A DNA stretch of 51,500 nucleotides from an uncultured Brachyspira sp. (GTDB lineage: Bacteria > Spirochaetota > Brachyspiria > Brachyspirales > Brachyspiraceae), in NCBI RefSeq assembly GCF_944393015.1, contig NZ_CALXYQ010000022.1:1-51500 (forward strand), read 5' to 3'. Positions within the stretch are counted from its first letter, which is position 1, and the number at the start of each line of letters is the position of its first letter. Below the pieces are notes generated by a model. That model worked only from the letters and a program-made list of their open reading frames with translations. It had not been told where the DNA came from and made no database searches. The position numbers were made by a program, and so were the translations under genes. Positions 18,491-26,038 of this stretch are shown here, in pieces.

Positions 18491-19534
18491 ATGAATTATA
18501 AGATATACAAATTGAAATTTCAATCACCTGTTCATTTCGGAAGTGATATTTTAGGTACAAGCTTAGAAGAAGCTGATTTAATTTGTCATAGTGATACGTT
18601 ATTTTCTGCATTATGTTTGGAATACATTAAATTAAATGGTTCTGATAATTTGGACAATAACTTTATAGACTTATTTAGAAAAGGAGATCTGTTAATATCT
18701 TCGCTTTTTCCATATAAAAAAGATAAATTATATGTTCCTAAGCCTTTTCTTGTGAGAAATAAAAATAATAATGATGCTAAAGAAAATAATTTAGAAGATA
18801 ATAAATATGATAGAAAAGCTATGAAAAAAATATCATATTTAAAAATTGATGATATGTCATGTTATTTGGAAAGTTTAAATAAGGGAAATAATAGTTTTTT
18901 AGAAAAAATTGATAAAGAAAAAGGTTATAATGATTTTGCGGAATATAGTTTAATTCAAAAAGTAAGTTTAAGAAGCAGCCGAGATAATAAAGATAATGAT
19001 GATGATAATAATGATCTCTATAGTGTAGGAGGATATAGTTTTTATAATGATTGCGGACTTTATTTTATACTTGCATATATGAATGATGAAAATTTAAAAT
19101 TATTTGAAACTATATTAAAAAGTTTGCAGTATTCAGGTATAGGCGGAAAAAGAACTTCAGGATATGGTCTATTTAATTATGAAGTGATTAAAGATGATAG
19201 TATTATTAAAATATTTAAATTTGAAGATGAAAATAAAGACAATTATAAAATGCTTCTATCTTTATATTATCCTATAATAGATGAATTAAATAATATTGAA
19301 TTAAGAGAATCATATTATTCTTTAATTAAGAGAAGCGGTTTTATATATTCTCTCACATATAGTGATAATCTATTAAAAAGAAAATCTTTATGTATGTTTA
19401 AAGAAGGTTCTTGTTTTATGTTAAAAAAAGAGTCTGAAAATACATCTTTTAAAGGTGATATAATAAATGTATCAAATAATGGCAGCCATGAAGTTTATAG
19501 ATATGGAAAAGTTTTATATATAGGGTTAAATTAG
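18491..19534 (+). CDS. csm4: Type III-A RAMP protein Csm4
   Basis: Csm4 (Cas5 group) holds the 5' tag of the crRNA next to Cas10. The 347-residue protein begins YKIYKLKFQSPVHFG and has the RAMP Gly-rich loop YSGIGGKRTSGYGLF near residue 215. SDTLFSALCLEYIKL near residue 35 is the usual first helix. Acidic and Asn-rich inserts lie near residues 95-105 and 165-175. Its stop directly abuts the csm5 ATG. Confidence 0.92.
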   Translation: MNYKIYKLKFQSPVHFGSDILGTSLEEADLICHSDTLFSALCLEYIKLNGSDNLDNNFIDLFRKGDLLISSLFPYKKDKLYVPKPFLVRNKNNNDAKENNLEDNKYDRKAMKKISYLKIDDMSCYLESLNKGNNSFLEKIDKEKGYNDFAEYSLIQKVSLRSSRDNKDNDDDNNDLYSVGGYSFYNDCGLYFILAYMNDENLKLFETILKSLQYSGIGGKRTSGYGLFNYEVIKDDSIIKIFKFEDENKDNYKMLLSLYYPIIDELNNIELRESYYSLIKRSGFIYSLTYSDNLLKRKSLCMFKEGSCFMLKKESENTSFKGDIINVSNNGSHEVYRYGKVLYIGLN

Positions 19535-20815
19535 ATGCAGAATAAAAATAATAATAAATATTATAACAATAATAATAGATATAATAATAACAAATATAAC
19601 AATAACAATAGATATAATAATAATAACAATAGATATAATAATAATAACAAATATAATAATAAAATTGATTTTGATCCGGATAATTTAAAATTAAAAAATT
19701 TTCATGAATATAAAATAACAGTAAAGACTTTGACTCCTATATTTATAGGAAGCGGAGAAGAACTAAATAAAACTATGTATGTTTATGATAATAAAACAAA
19801 TAAAGTATCAATAATACATAAAGAAAGACTATATAGTTTTTTAGAATCTAAAGAATTATTTGAAAAATTTTCAGAAGATTGTATGAAAGAGAATTTTAGT
19901 ATTTCTGATTTTTTCAATGGAATTGACTATGATGATAGTATTTTTAAGTATTCATTAGAATATCGTGATAATAATATCATAAATAATAATAAAGATAGTC
20001 TAAATTCTATTAATACTTTTGTAAAATCTTGCGATGTTCCATATATACCGGGTTCAAGCATTAAAGGTGCTATTAGAACTGCAATTATTGCTAATGCTAT
20101 CATAGAAAATAAAGATAAACTAAAATTTTATATGAAAGACAAAAGTATAAGGCAAATGTCAAATTTAGAAGATGAAATAATAAAGAAATATATATTAAAA
20201 GATAAATTTAATAAAAATAAATTATTTAATTCTATACATGTTTCAGACAGTAATCCAATACCTATTTATTGTGATGAAAAAAATGAAACATCAAATTTTT
20301 TTATAGGAAGCAGATATGATTATTCATTAAAAAGTAAAGACATAAATGCTATGTCAATACAATTAGAATTTTTAAAACCAGATACTATTTTTACTTTTAA
20401 TCTTTCAATAGATAGATTGCTTAGTAATGTTTTTGATATCAAATATATAATTGATAGTTTGAATAAATATTTTAATATATATAAAAAGACAATTGATTTA
20501 TTTCCAAATGCACTTTCTATTACAAAAAATCAATATCATGCTTATAGAAATTCTGAGAATGCTAATATATTTATTGGAGGACATAACGGATATTTTACAA
20601 AAAATATTATTTATTCTATTGCTAAATTTCATGGAGATAAAGAAGGTATAGAAATCAAAGATATAGTTGAAAAAATAAAAAGACATATAAGAAAAGATGA
20701 AGAAGATTGTTATGAGGAAATATGTCCTAGAACTTTAAGATTTACTAAGTATGATGATATTTTTTATGATATAGGTATTTGCAGTATAGAAAAAATTGAA
20801 GAGATAAAAATCTAA
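19535..20815 (+). CDS. csm5: Type III-A RAMP protein Csm5 with poly-Asn/Tyr N-terminus
   Basis: Csm5 caps the 3' end of the complex and takes part in crRNA maturation. The conserved protein starts near residue 56 (YKITVKTLTPIFIGSGEELN) and has VPYIPGSSIKGAIRTAIIAN near residue 169. In front lies a tract of about 45 residues made of Asn runs broken by RY and KY pairs, encoded by an AAT/AAC microsatellite. No later in-frame ATG precedes the conserved fold, and TAGGG lies about 10 bases upstream of 19535, so the tract is probably translated. Its function is unknown; it is low complexity and could vary in length. Confidence 0.9.
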   Translation: MQNKNNNKYYNNNNRYNNNKYNNNNRYNNNNNRYNNNNKYNNKIDFDPDNLKLKNFHEYKITVKTLTPIFIGSGEELNKTMYVYDNKTNKVSIIHKERLYSFLESKELFEKFSEDCMKENFSISDFFNGIDYDDSIFKYSLEYRDNNIINNNKDSLNSINTFVKSCDVPYIPGSSIKGAIRTAIIANAIIENKDKLKFYMKDKSIRQMSNLEDEIIKKYILKDKFNKNKLFNSIHVSDSNPIPIYCDEKNETSNFFIGSRYDYSLKSKDINAMSIQLEFLKPDTIFTFNLSIDRLLSNVFDIKYIIDSLNKYFNIYKKTIDLFPNALSITKNQYHAYRNSENANIFIGGHNGYFTKNIIYSIAKFHGDKEGIEIKDIVEKIKRHIRKDEEDCYEEICPRTLRFTKYDDIFYDIGICSIEKIEEIKI

Positions 20816-20816
20816 T

Positions 20817-21590
20817 ATGCTAGCTAGTTTAATTATAAAAATGAAGCCTAGAGATGATAATGCTGTAATAAAAAAAGATTATGGCAGTTTATTTCATGGT
20901 TATATGTATTCAAAATTGGATACTCATTATGTTGATAAACTTCATCATCTAAGACTTAATCCTTATAGTCAGTATTCTTATTTTGACAGTAAAAGTAATT
21001 GCTATATATGGAAAATATCTACTTTAAATGATGAAGCTAAAGAAAAAATTATCGATAAAATGTTTGATGATGATGTAAACTCTTTTACTTTAACATATCA
21101 TAATTTAAAAATAGATATTATATCTAAAGAAATAGTTAATGTATGCAGTTATAAAGATATTTCAGACAGATATTTTTTATCTAATAATACCATAAGAACA
21201 GCTGATATGAAATTTTTAACTCCTACTACATATAAAGTACATGGACATTATACTATTTTTCCTTATTTGAGTAATATGTTTATTAGTCTGTATGATAAAT
21301 GGAATTATTATAGCAAGGATTTATCTTTAAAAGACAATAAATTAGTGGAAGATATAGTGAACAGTGTAAGAATGGTTCAATATAATTTAAAAAGTACTAA
21401 ATTTTCTATGGAAGGAGTAAAATTGGATTCTTTTATAGGTTCTATTAAGCTTTATTGTGATGGCAATAATATGCTTGTAAATATTTATAATATCCTTCTT
21501 GATTTTGCAAATTATTCTGGAATAGGAGCAAAAACTTCTCTTTCTATGGGAGGGGTATTAATTTCAAGGAATTATTTTAAAACGAAATAG
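20817..21590 (+). CDS. cas6: CRISPR repeat endoribonuclease Cas6
   Basis: Cas6 cuts the CRISPR transcript within each repeat. The 257-residue protein has two ferredoxin-like halves: LFHGYMYSKL near residue 25 holds the probable catalytic His (residue 27), and the C-terminal Gly-rich loop ANYSGIGAKTSLSMGGVLI is typical. It begins one base after the csm5 stop. With the array read on the minus strand, cutting at the base of the CCCC/GGGG hairpin would leave the 8-base tag ACGAAAAC. Confidence 0.9.
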   Translation: MLASLIIKMKPRDDNAVIKKDYGSLFHGYMYSKLDTHYVDKLHHLRLNPYSQYSYFDSKSNCYIWKISTLNDEAKEKIIDKMFDDDVNSFTLTYHNLKIDIISKEIVNVCSYKDISDRYFLSNNTIRTADMKFLTPTTYKVHGHYTIFPYLSNMFISLYDKWNYYSKDLSLKDNKLVEDIVNSVRMVQYNLKSTKFSMEGVKLDSFIGSIKLYCDGNNMLVNIYNILLDFANYSGIGAKTSLSMGGVLISRNYFKTK

Positions 21591-21598
21591 GATATTTT

Positions 21599-23399
21599 AT
21601 GTTAGAAAAAAATAGCGAATCAAAATATGTTCTATTTACACCAGTTGGCGGAAATGATCCTGTTGGCGATGAATATTATAAAGATGATATGATTGAAGAA
21701 ATAAATAAAAAACTTGTTGAAGGTAAAATCAGTCAGGATAAAGCAGATAAATTAATAACTTATATAGAATCAAAAAGAAATAAAGAACCTATATTAATGG
21801 AAGGGGCAATACTTCATATTGTAAGACATTATAAACCAGATTGTGTTATTCTTGTTTTTACAAATACTGTTAAAGAAGTAGAAATAAAATATAATGTATT
21901 GTCAGAAAAAATAAAAGAATTATCAAAATCATGTGAAGTTTTAAAATAGAAGATTTTAATAAAGATTATGTATATAGTTGGGAATACAATATAGATTTTA
22001 ATGAAAAATTAAAAAATATTCCAGAAAAATACAGTAAACATAATATATTAGTAAATATAACTTCTTCTACACCTCAAATGAATTTAAAGCTTTCTTTGGA
22101 AACTTTAAATAATTATAAGTTGATTCCTGTTCAAGTTTTAGTATCTCTTAACGATTTACATACTGGTAAAAATGTTCAAAAAGATTTTTCTAAGGTATAT
22201 TCGGATTATGAAGAAATTATTAAAAGATGTGTAGAACCCAATATATATAGTATAAGAAAACCAAAAATAAAGTCTCAAATACATTCTTTAATTGCATCTG
22301 GAGATATAGACGAAAATGGTAAGTATAATTATATTACGGCATATAATTTATTTAAAAATGATAGGCATATTAGAAAAGATTTGATAAAAAAATTGAAGAG
22401 GCAAAGGAGAGGGTTAATTTAAATTATACTAATAATAGAAAAATAGAAGAAGATAAATTAAAATATATGAATATATTTAGGGAATATTATTTTGTTATGA
22501 AAATAAAGAAAATAAAAGGCGAGATGTCTGATTTTATTCTTAGAATTACACCTTTTATTACAGAACTTTTCTATTATTTTTTATCTAATTTGAATATTAA
22601 AGATTTAAAAGATGTTTTTATTAAAAATAAAAATGAAAGCTATATTAATGTTTTTGAAATAAAAAATAATACATTAAAAAATGAAATTTTTTATACTAAA
22701 TTAAGAAATTATATTAAACATGCTAAATTGGAAAATAAATATAAAAATATTCAATATTTATCTTTGGATATTAAAAATATTGATACTATGATAGAAGATT
22801 TATATAAAAAAATAGAGGTATTATTTTTAAAATTAAAAAGTGATAATAATGGTTTTAAAGATTTATTTAAAATAGCAGCAAGTCTTTATGGTAGCATAAA
22901 GAATCCTACATTTAATAAATATAAAATAATTGATAATATTAAAGATTTGATGAAATATAAAGATAAGTCTGATGAAGTTAATGATATATGTAATTCATAT
23001 AACAAAATAAAAAGTAAACGGGAAATATTAGATATAGCTGATAAATATGTTTCTAAAAATGATTATGCTACTATACAATATTTATTAATTATATTCAAAT
23101 ATTATAATAATAATTATTTGAGTATTTATAATTTATTTAAAGAATTTAGAGATATAGAATCAAAAGTTAGAAATAATATAGCACATAATCTTATCAGCAT
23201 TACAGAAGATGATATAATCTATAATGTAGGTTTATCATCTGATAGAATACTATATAAGTGCGATGAATTATTTCAGTTAATATTTAAAAACGATCTTTCT
23301 CCTGCCGACATTGGAGAAGATGGAAGATTAAAATTTGATTATAACTGTATTATAAATAAAGATATAGAAACTTTGTTAATAGATCCATTGGAGAAATAA
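21599..23399 (+). pseudogene. csm6: Csm6-type CARF-HEPN protein, split over three frames
   Basis: Three successive ORFs (21599-21949, an overlapping middle frame to 22422, and a last frame to 23399) join into one 600-residue Csm6-like protein. The CARF part has YVLFTPVGGNDPVGDEYY, GAILHIVRHYKPD and NITSSTPQM; the HEPN part has RNNIAH (R525 and H530 of the joined protein). Both joins need a -1 shift, and both lie at classic slippery heptamers in the correct phase: T TTA AAA followed at once by TAG at 21940-21949, and A AAA AAA at 22386-22392. It may be a pseudogene, a recoded gene, or contain sequence errors. Near the HEPN domain it is longer than its two neighbours. Confidence 0.8.
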
Positions 23400-23401
23400 T
23401 A

Positions 23402-24769
23402 ATGATAGAGAAATATGTATTATTTTCACCTGTAGGTTTTAATGATGCAGTTGGAAATAAATTAAATATAGATTTAGTTAAAAATAAACTTAATTATGAT
23501 TTAAAAAATAATAATTTACCTGCTTATAATGATAAAATAAAGTCAATGTTGGAATATCTTAATGTAAATTCTGAAATAAATACAGAGGGTACTATACTTT
23601 CAATAGTTAGAAAATATAAGCCAAAGAAAGTTTTATTATTATTTACACCTGAAATGATAATTAAAGAGAATAAAGATTCTGTAAATATTTTTGATATCTT
23701 AGAAAAAGAGATAACAAAGCGTTCTAGTGAATGTATAGTTGAAAAGAAATTAATAAAATATCATAATACTTTTGATGCGGATATAATGTCTAATGAAGGC
23801 GAAACTTTTTATGATATGATAAATGATTTAAAAAGAGATTATGAAGATTATAAAATATTAGTTAATATTACTTCTTCTACTGCACAAATAAAAACTAGAA
23901 TTGCTTTAGAATGTGTTGAGACTAATTTTAATATTATTCCAATATATTTATCTGATCCTTTAAGAAGTAAAATATCAACATCTGCTATCCAATATTTTGC
24001 TCCTTCTTCTGAAGAATATAAAGAACCTGTAAGAAGCAATATTTTAGATCGTTTGGATAAGATTGACACTATATGGGATGAATATGAAGATTATACTATA
24101 TATAGAGAAAATAATATTATTAATGATGATATATATTATAAAAAATATTCTGTTGCTAAACTATCAATATTGGTGCAAAATAGAATAAAATCCCAAATTG
24201 CAGCTTTGATTGAAAGATCATATGAATACAAAACATGTTATGAATTATTCAAAGATAATGATTTCATTAAAGAAAATTTCCAAGATGTTTTAATTCTTTT
24301 GAGATATGCGGATTTTAGAGTAAAATTAAAGTATAGTGATGATGAGCTAAAGAAAGAAAATATTAATTTAGATGCTGATTGTTTAAAATACTTTCAAGAT
24401 AAGTTAAATTCTTTTGATAATGCAGAAAAGATATTGATAGAATATTTTTATCTAATGAAATTAAAACAAAAAAAGGGAGATTTATCAGATTTTATATTAA
24501 TGCTTACTCCATTTCTTGAAAATATAAAATATTGTAAAGATAAGAAACTCATATCTTCTCTAAATAAAATAGAAAATAAATTAAGAAATACGGCAGCACA
24601 TCAAATGGTTAATGTATCTGAAGAAGATATTTTAAAAAAATGTAATATATCATCTAAAGATATAATTAATAAATGCAGTGCTTTATTAAAATTAATTTTC
24701 ATGAAAAAATTTGATGAAAAATATTTTGTTTATGACGAAATAAATAAAAGAATATTAGAAAAATTATAG
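23402..24769 (+). CDS. csm6: Csm6-type CARF-HEPN RNase (second copy)
   Basis: Csm6 degrades RNA without sequence specificity when its CARF domain binds cyclic oligoadenylate from Cas10. The 455-residue protein has an N-terminal CARF domain (YVLFSPVGFNDAVGNK, then GTILSIVRKYKPKKVLLLF and NITSSTAQIKTRIALE) and a C-terminal HEPN domain with the RNase motif RNTAAH (R395, H400). It starts 2 bases after the split copy and shares with it an insert of about 35 residues in the CARF domain that the third copy lacks, so these two are probably a tandem duplication. No frame damage. Confidence 0.92.
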   Translation: MIEKYVLFSPVGFNDAVGNKLNIDLVKNKLNYDLKNNNLPAYNDKIKSMLEYLNVNSEINTEGTILSIVRKYKPKKVLLLFTPEMIIKENKDSVNIFDILEKEITKRSSECIVEKKLIKYHNTFDADIMSNEGETFYDMINDLKRDYEDYKILVNITSSTAQIKTRIALECVETNFNIIPIYLSDPLRSKISTSAIQYFAPSSEEYKEPVRSNILDRLDKIDTIWDEYEDYTIYRENNIINDDIYYKKYSVAKLSILVQNRIKSQIAALIERSYEYKTCYELFKDNDFIKENFQDVLILLRYADFRVKLKYSDDELKKENINLDADCLKYFQDKLNSFDNAEKILIEYFYLMKLKQKKGDLSDFILMLTPFLENIKYCKDKKLISSLNKIENKLRNTAAHQMVNVSEEDILKKCNISSKDIINKCSALLKLIFMKKFDEKYFVYDEINKRILEKL

Positions 24770-24776
24770 TTTTTAT

Positions 24777-24804
24777 TTGACTTATTTTAAATAAATGGTA
24801 TATT
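24777..24804 (+). promoter_or_regulatory. Cassette promoter P1
   Basis: TTGACT (24777-24782), a 16-base spacer and TATATT (24799-24804), starting 7 bases after the second csm6. It has the same -35 box and spacer length as P2 at 25161 and the cas10 promoter, and is followed 21 bases later by the conserved leader box described next. Confidence 0.6.
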
Positions 24805-24824
24805 AGGAGCAGTAAAATATCGTT

Positions 24825-24872
24825 CTTTAACCTAATCTAAATATTTTTAAGTTATACAATACGGTCATAACT
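24825..24872 (+). promoter_or_regulatory. Conserved leader box and hairpin, unit 1
   Basis: CTTTAACCTAATCT at 24825-24838 is identical to 25206-25219. Eleven bases later AGTTAT (24850-24855) and ATAACT (24867-24872) form a hairpin with an 11-base loop. The same order, box then hairpin built from AGTTRT and ATAACT, occurs in unit 2. About 72 bases further on is a strong ribosome binding site. It looks like a structured 5' UTR; no known riboswitch class was recognised. Confidence 0.5.
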
Positions 24873-24958
24873 AATTACTAAAAATAGTTTTATTAAACAT
24901 AATTTGTATTCATACTTCAAATGTTTATAAAACATACATATTTAGGAGAGGTTATCAT

Positions 24959-25216
24959 ATGAATATTGATTCTTTTTCAATTTCTTTAAATAATTATACT
25001 AATTTCTATAATATAATTGTATCTTTAGTAAAAAATAATAACTTTTTTCCAAAAAATAATTGTTATACTATTGACTTATTGTCATTATTGTATTATATTA
25101 ATATTATAAATAATAAATCGTATATTTTAATGTTTTTTAATTTTTTTATAAAAAAATATATTGACTTTTTAAAATATATGGTTATAATTATTAATGTAAA
25201 TAGCTCTTTAACCTAA
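24959..25216 (+). CDS. Small hydrophobic protein of cassette unit 1, uncertain
   Basis: The 85-codon ORF has a strong GGAGAGG site 7 bases before its ATG. The predicted protein is rich in Ile, Asn, Phe and Tyr, with a hydrophobic stretch, YILMFFNFFIKKYIDFLKYM, that could span a membrane. No family was recognised. The AT-rich composition makes a chance ORF possible, and its last codons run through promoter P2 and stop inside the second leader box. The ribosome site and the matching unit architecture are the main support. Confidence 0.35.
   Translation: MNIDSFSISLNNYTNFYNIIVSLVKNNNFFPKNNCYTIDLLSLLYYINIINNKSYILMFFNFFIKKYIDFLKYMVIIINVNSSLT
25161..25188 (+). promoter_or_regulatory. Cassette promoter P2
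   Basis: TTGACT (25161-25166), a 16-base spacer and TATAAT (25183-25188), a near-perfect sigma-70-type promoter. It is a look-alike of P1 (same -35 box and spacing), and the identical leader box begins 18 bases downstream. It lies inside the end of the preceding small ORF. Confidence 0.65.
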
Positions 25217-25253
25217 TCTGAATATTGATGAAGTTGTAGTTAATTATAACTTC
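25206..25253 (+). promoter_or_regulatory. Conserved leader box and hairpin, unit 2
   Basis: CTTTAACCTAATCT at 25206-25219 matches unit 1 exactly. After 10 bases a near-perfect stem follows: GAAGTTGTA at 25230-25238 pairs with TATAACTTC at 25245-25253 if one G-U pair is allowed. About 68 bases later comes a GGAGGG ribosome site. The repeat of promoter, box, hairpin and spacing in two adjacent units points to a functional RNA leader. Confidence 0.55.
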
Positions 25254-25334
25254 AGAATTTAGAAACAAAATAATTTATTAATCCTGATGGATTTTTAAAT
25301 GATTAAAAATTAGAAATATTTGGAGGGTTTTATG

Positions 25335-25553
25335 ATGAACTATTTATATTCTTCTAATCTTAATCACATTTATTTTGTGGTATCAAATTTGGATCATGAT
25401 AACTCTATTTTAAGAGTATCTAAGAACATTGTGAAAATAAAGAAGTATACTAGAAATTTCGTAACAAAATCACCAAATAAGCCTCATGAGAACAAAAACA
25501 GATGTATAAGAAAAAATATACTGAAAAAAATGTATAATTTAAGTTTATTTTGA
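25335..25553 (+). CDS. Small basic protein of cassette unit 2
   Basis: GGAGGG at 25322-25327 followed by two ATGs (25332, 25335) favours the second, giving 72 residues beginning MNYLYSSNLNHIYFVVSNLD. The C-terminal half is strongly basic (KNIVKIKKYTRNFVTKSPNK and RCIRKNILKKM). There is one short hydrophobic patch and no recognisable domain. The start of its protein loosely resembles that of the unit 1 ORF, but too weakly to call homologous. Possible roles include an antitoxin-like or RNA-binding partner; this is speculation. Confidence 0.45.
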   Translation: MNYLYSSNLNHIYFVVSNLDHDNSILRVSKNIVKIKKYTRNFVTKSPNKPHENKNRCIRKNILKKMYNLSLF

Positions 25554-25615
25554 AAATGCTTTAGGTTTGTTTTTATATTGAATTATTGGAATATAAAAAG
25601 ATTAAGGAGTATTTT

Positions 25616-25699
25616 ATGACAAAACAACTTATGATTAGATTAATTTTAGGTATAGCTAAAGGGGTAATTGTTTACTTTATAAAAAATAGCAGAATATAA
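25616..25699 (+). CDS. Short cationic amphipathic peptide 1 (27 aa)
   Basis: The ORF has an AAGGAG site 7 bases upstream of the ATG. The peptide contains MTKQLMIRLILGIAKGVIVY, then a basic end; it has five Lys/Arg and no acidic residue, and a hydrophobic helix-like core. No signal peptide or processing motif is visible. It is the first of four very short ORFs set head to tail between two csm6 genes, each with its own strong ribosome site. Function unknown; the shape resembles short membrane-active peptides. Confidence 0.55.
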   Translation: MTKQLMIRLILGIAKGVIVYFIKNSRI

Positions 25700-25735
25700 A
25701 TTTTATATATTATTAATAGTTTTTAGGAGGATTTT

Positions 25736-25831
25736 ATGAATATACCAATATTAGCAATAAGGATAATCAAGGCATTAGCTGAGGTTATAGAGTCTGAGTT
25801 AAGAGATAAAGAAAATAAAGGAGGGGAGTAA
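25736..25831 (+). CDS. Short amphipathic peptide 2 (31 aa)
   Basis: TTTAGGAGGATTTT directly precedes the ATG, a near-ideal ribosome site that is repeated before peptide 4. The peptide begins MNIPILAIRIIKALAEVIES, with hydrophobic residues spaced as on one face of a helix, and ends in a charged tail of about 11 residues. The codons for that tail also form the AAAGGAGGGGAG ribosome site of peptide 3, whose ATG begins 2 bases after this stop, so the two are probably coupled. Confidence 0.6.
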   Translation: MNIPILAIRIIKALAEVIESELRDKENKGGE

Positions 25832-25832
25832 T

Positions 25833-25922
25833 ATGCTTAAGAAAATAGTTATAGGTTTAGTTCCAGTATTAATAAGTTTTGCTATAGAGAGATTATTAAA
25901 AGAGATAAATGACAGATATTAA
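25833..25922 (+). CDS. Short amphipathic peptide 3 (29 aa)
   Basis: The ATG follows peptide 2 by one base and uses the GGAGGGGAG site inside that gene. The peptide begins MLKKIVIGLVPVLISFAIER, a hydrophobic segment after two lysines, and ends with the charged LLKEINDRY. It could be a single short membrane helix or a surface-active helix. No family recognised. The tight coupling with peptide 2 suggests that the two act together. Confidence 0.6.
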   Translation: MLKKIVIGLVPVLISFAIERLLKEINDRY

Positions 25923-25947
25923 GTTTTATAATTTTTAGGAGGATTTT

Positions 25948-26016
25948 ATGAAACTAGATATAACAGTTATTGTAATTATTTCAAATATAGTTAAAAATAT
26001 AATAGGCAGAAGATAA
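25948..26016 (+). CDS. Short hydrophobic peptide 4 (22 aa)
   Basis: TTTTTAGGAGGATTTT stands right before the ATG, essentially the same site as in front of peptide 2. The peptide begins MKLDITVIVIISNIVKNIIG and ends with two arginines. It is hydrophobic through most of its length with basic ends. The third csm6 starts 22 bases after its stop with its own AAGGAG. Coding is inferred from the ribosome site and the arrangement; the ORF alone is too short to be significant. Confidence 0.5.
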   Translation: MKLDITVIVIISNIVKNIIGRR

Positions 26017-26038
26017 TTTTTATTAAGGAGTTTTTATT

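Noticed and set aside
22078-22422. Treating the middle and last csm6 ORFs as separate genes
   Set aside because: The ATGs used are internal to the CARF and HEPN folds and lack ribosome sites; the parts join into a single Csm6 by two -1 shifts.
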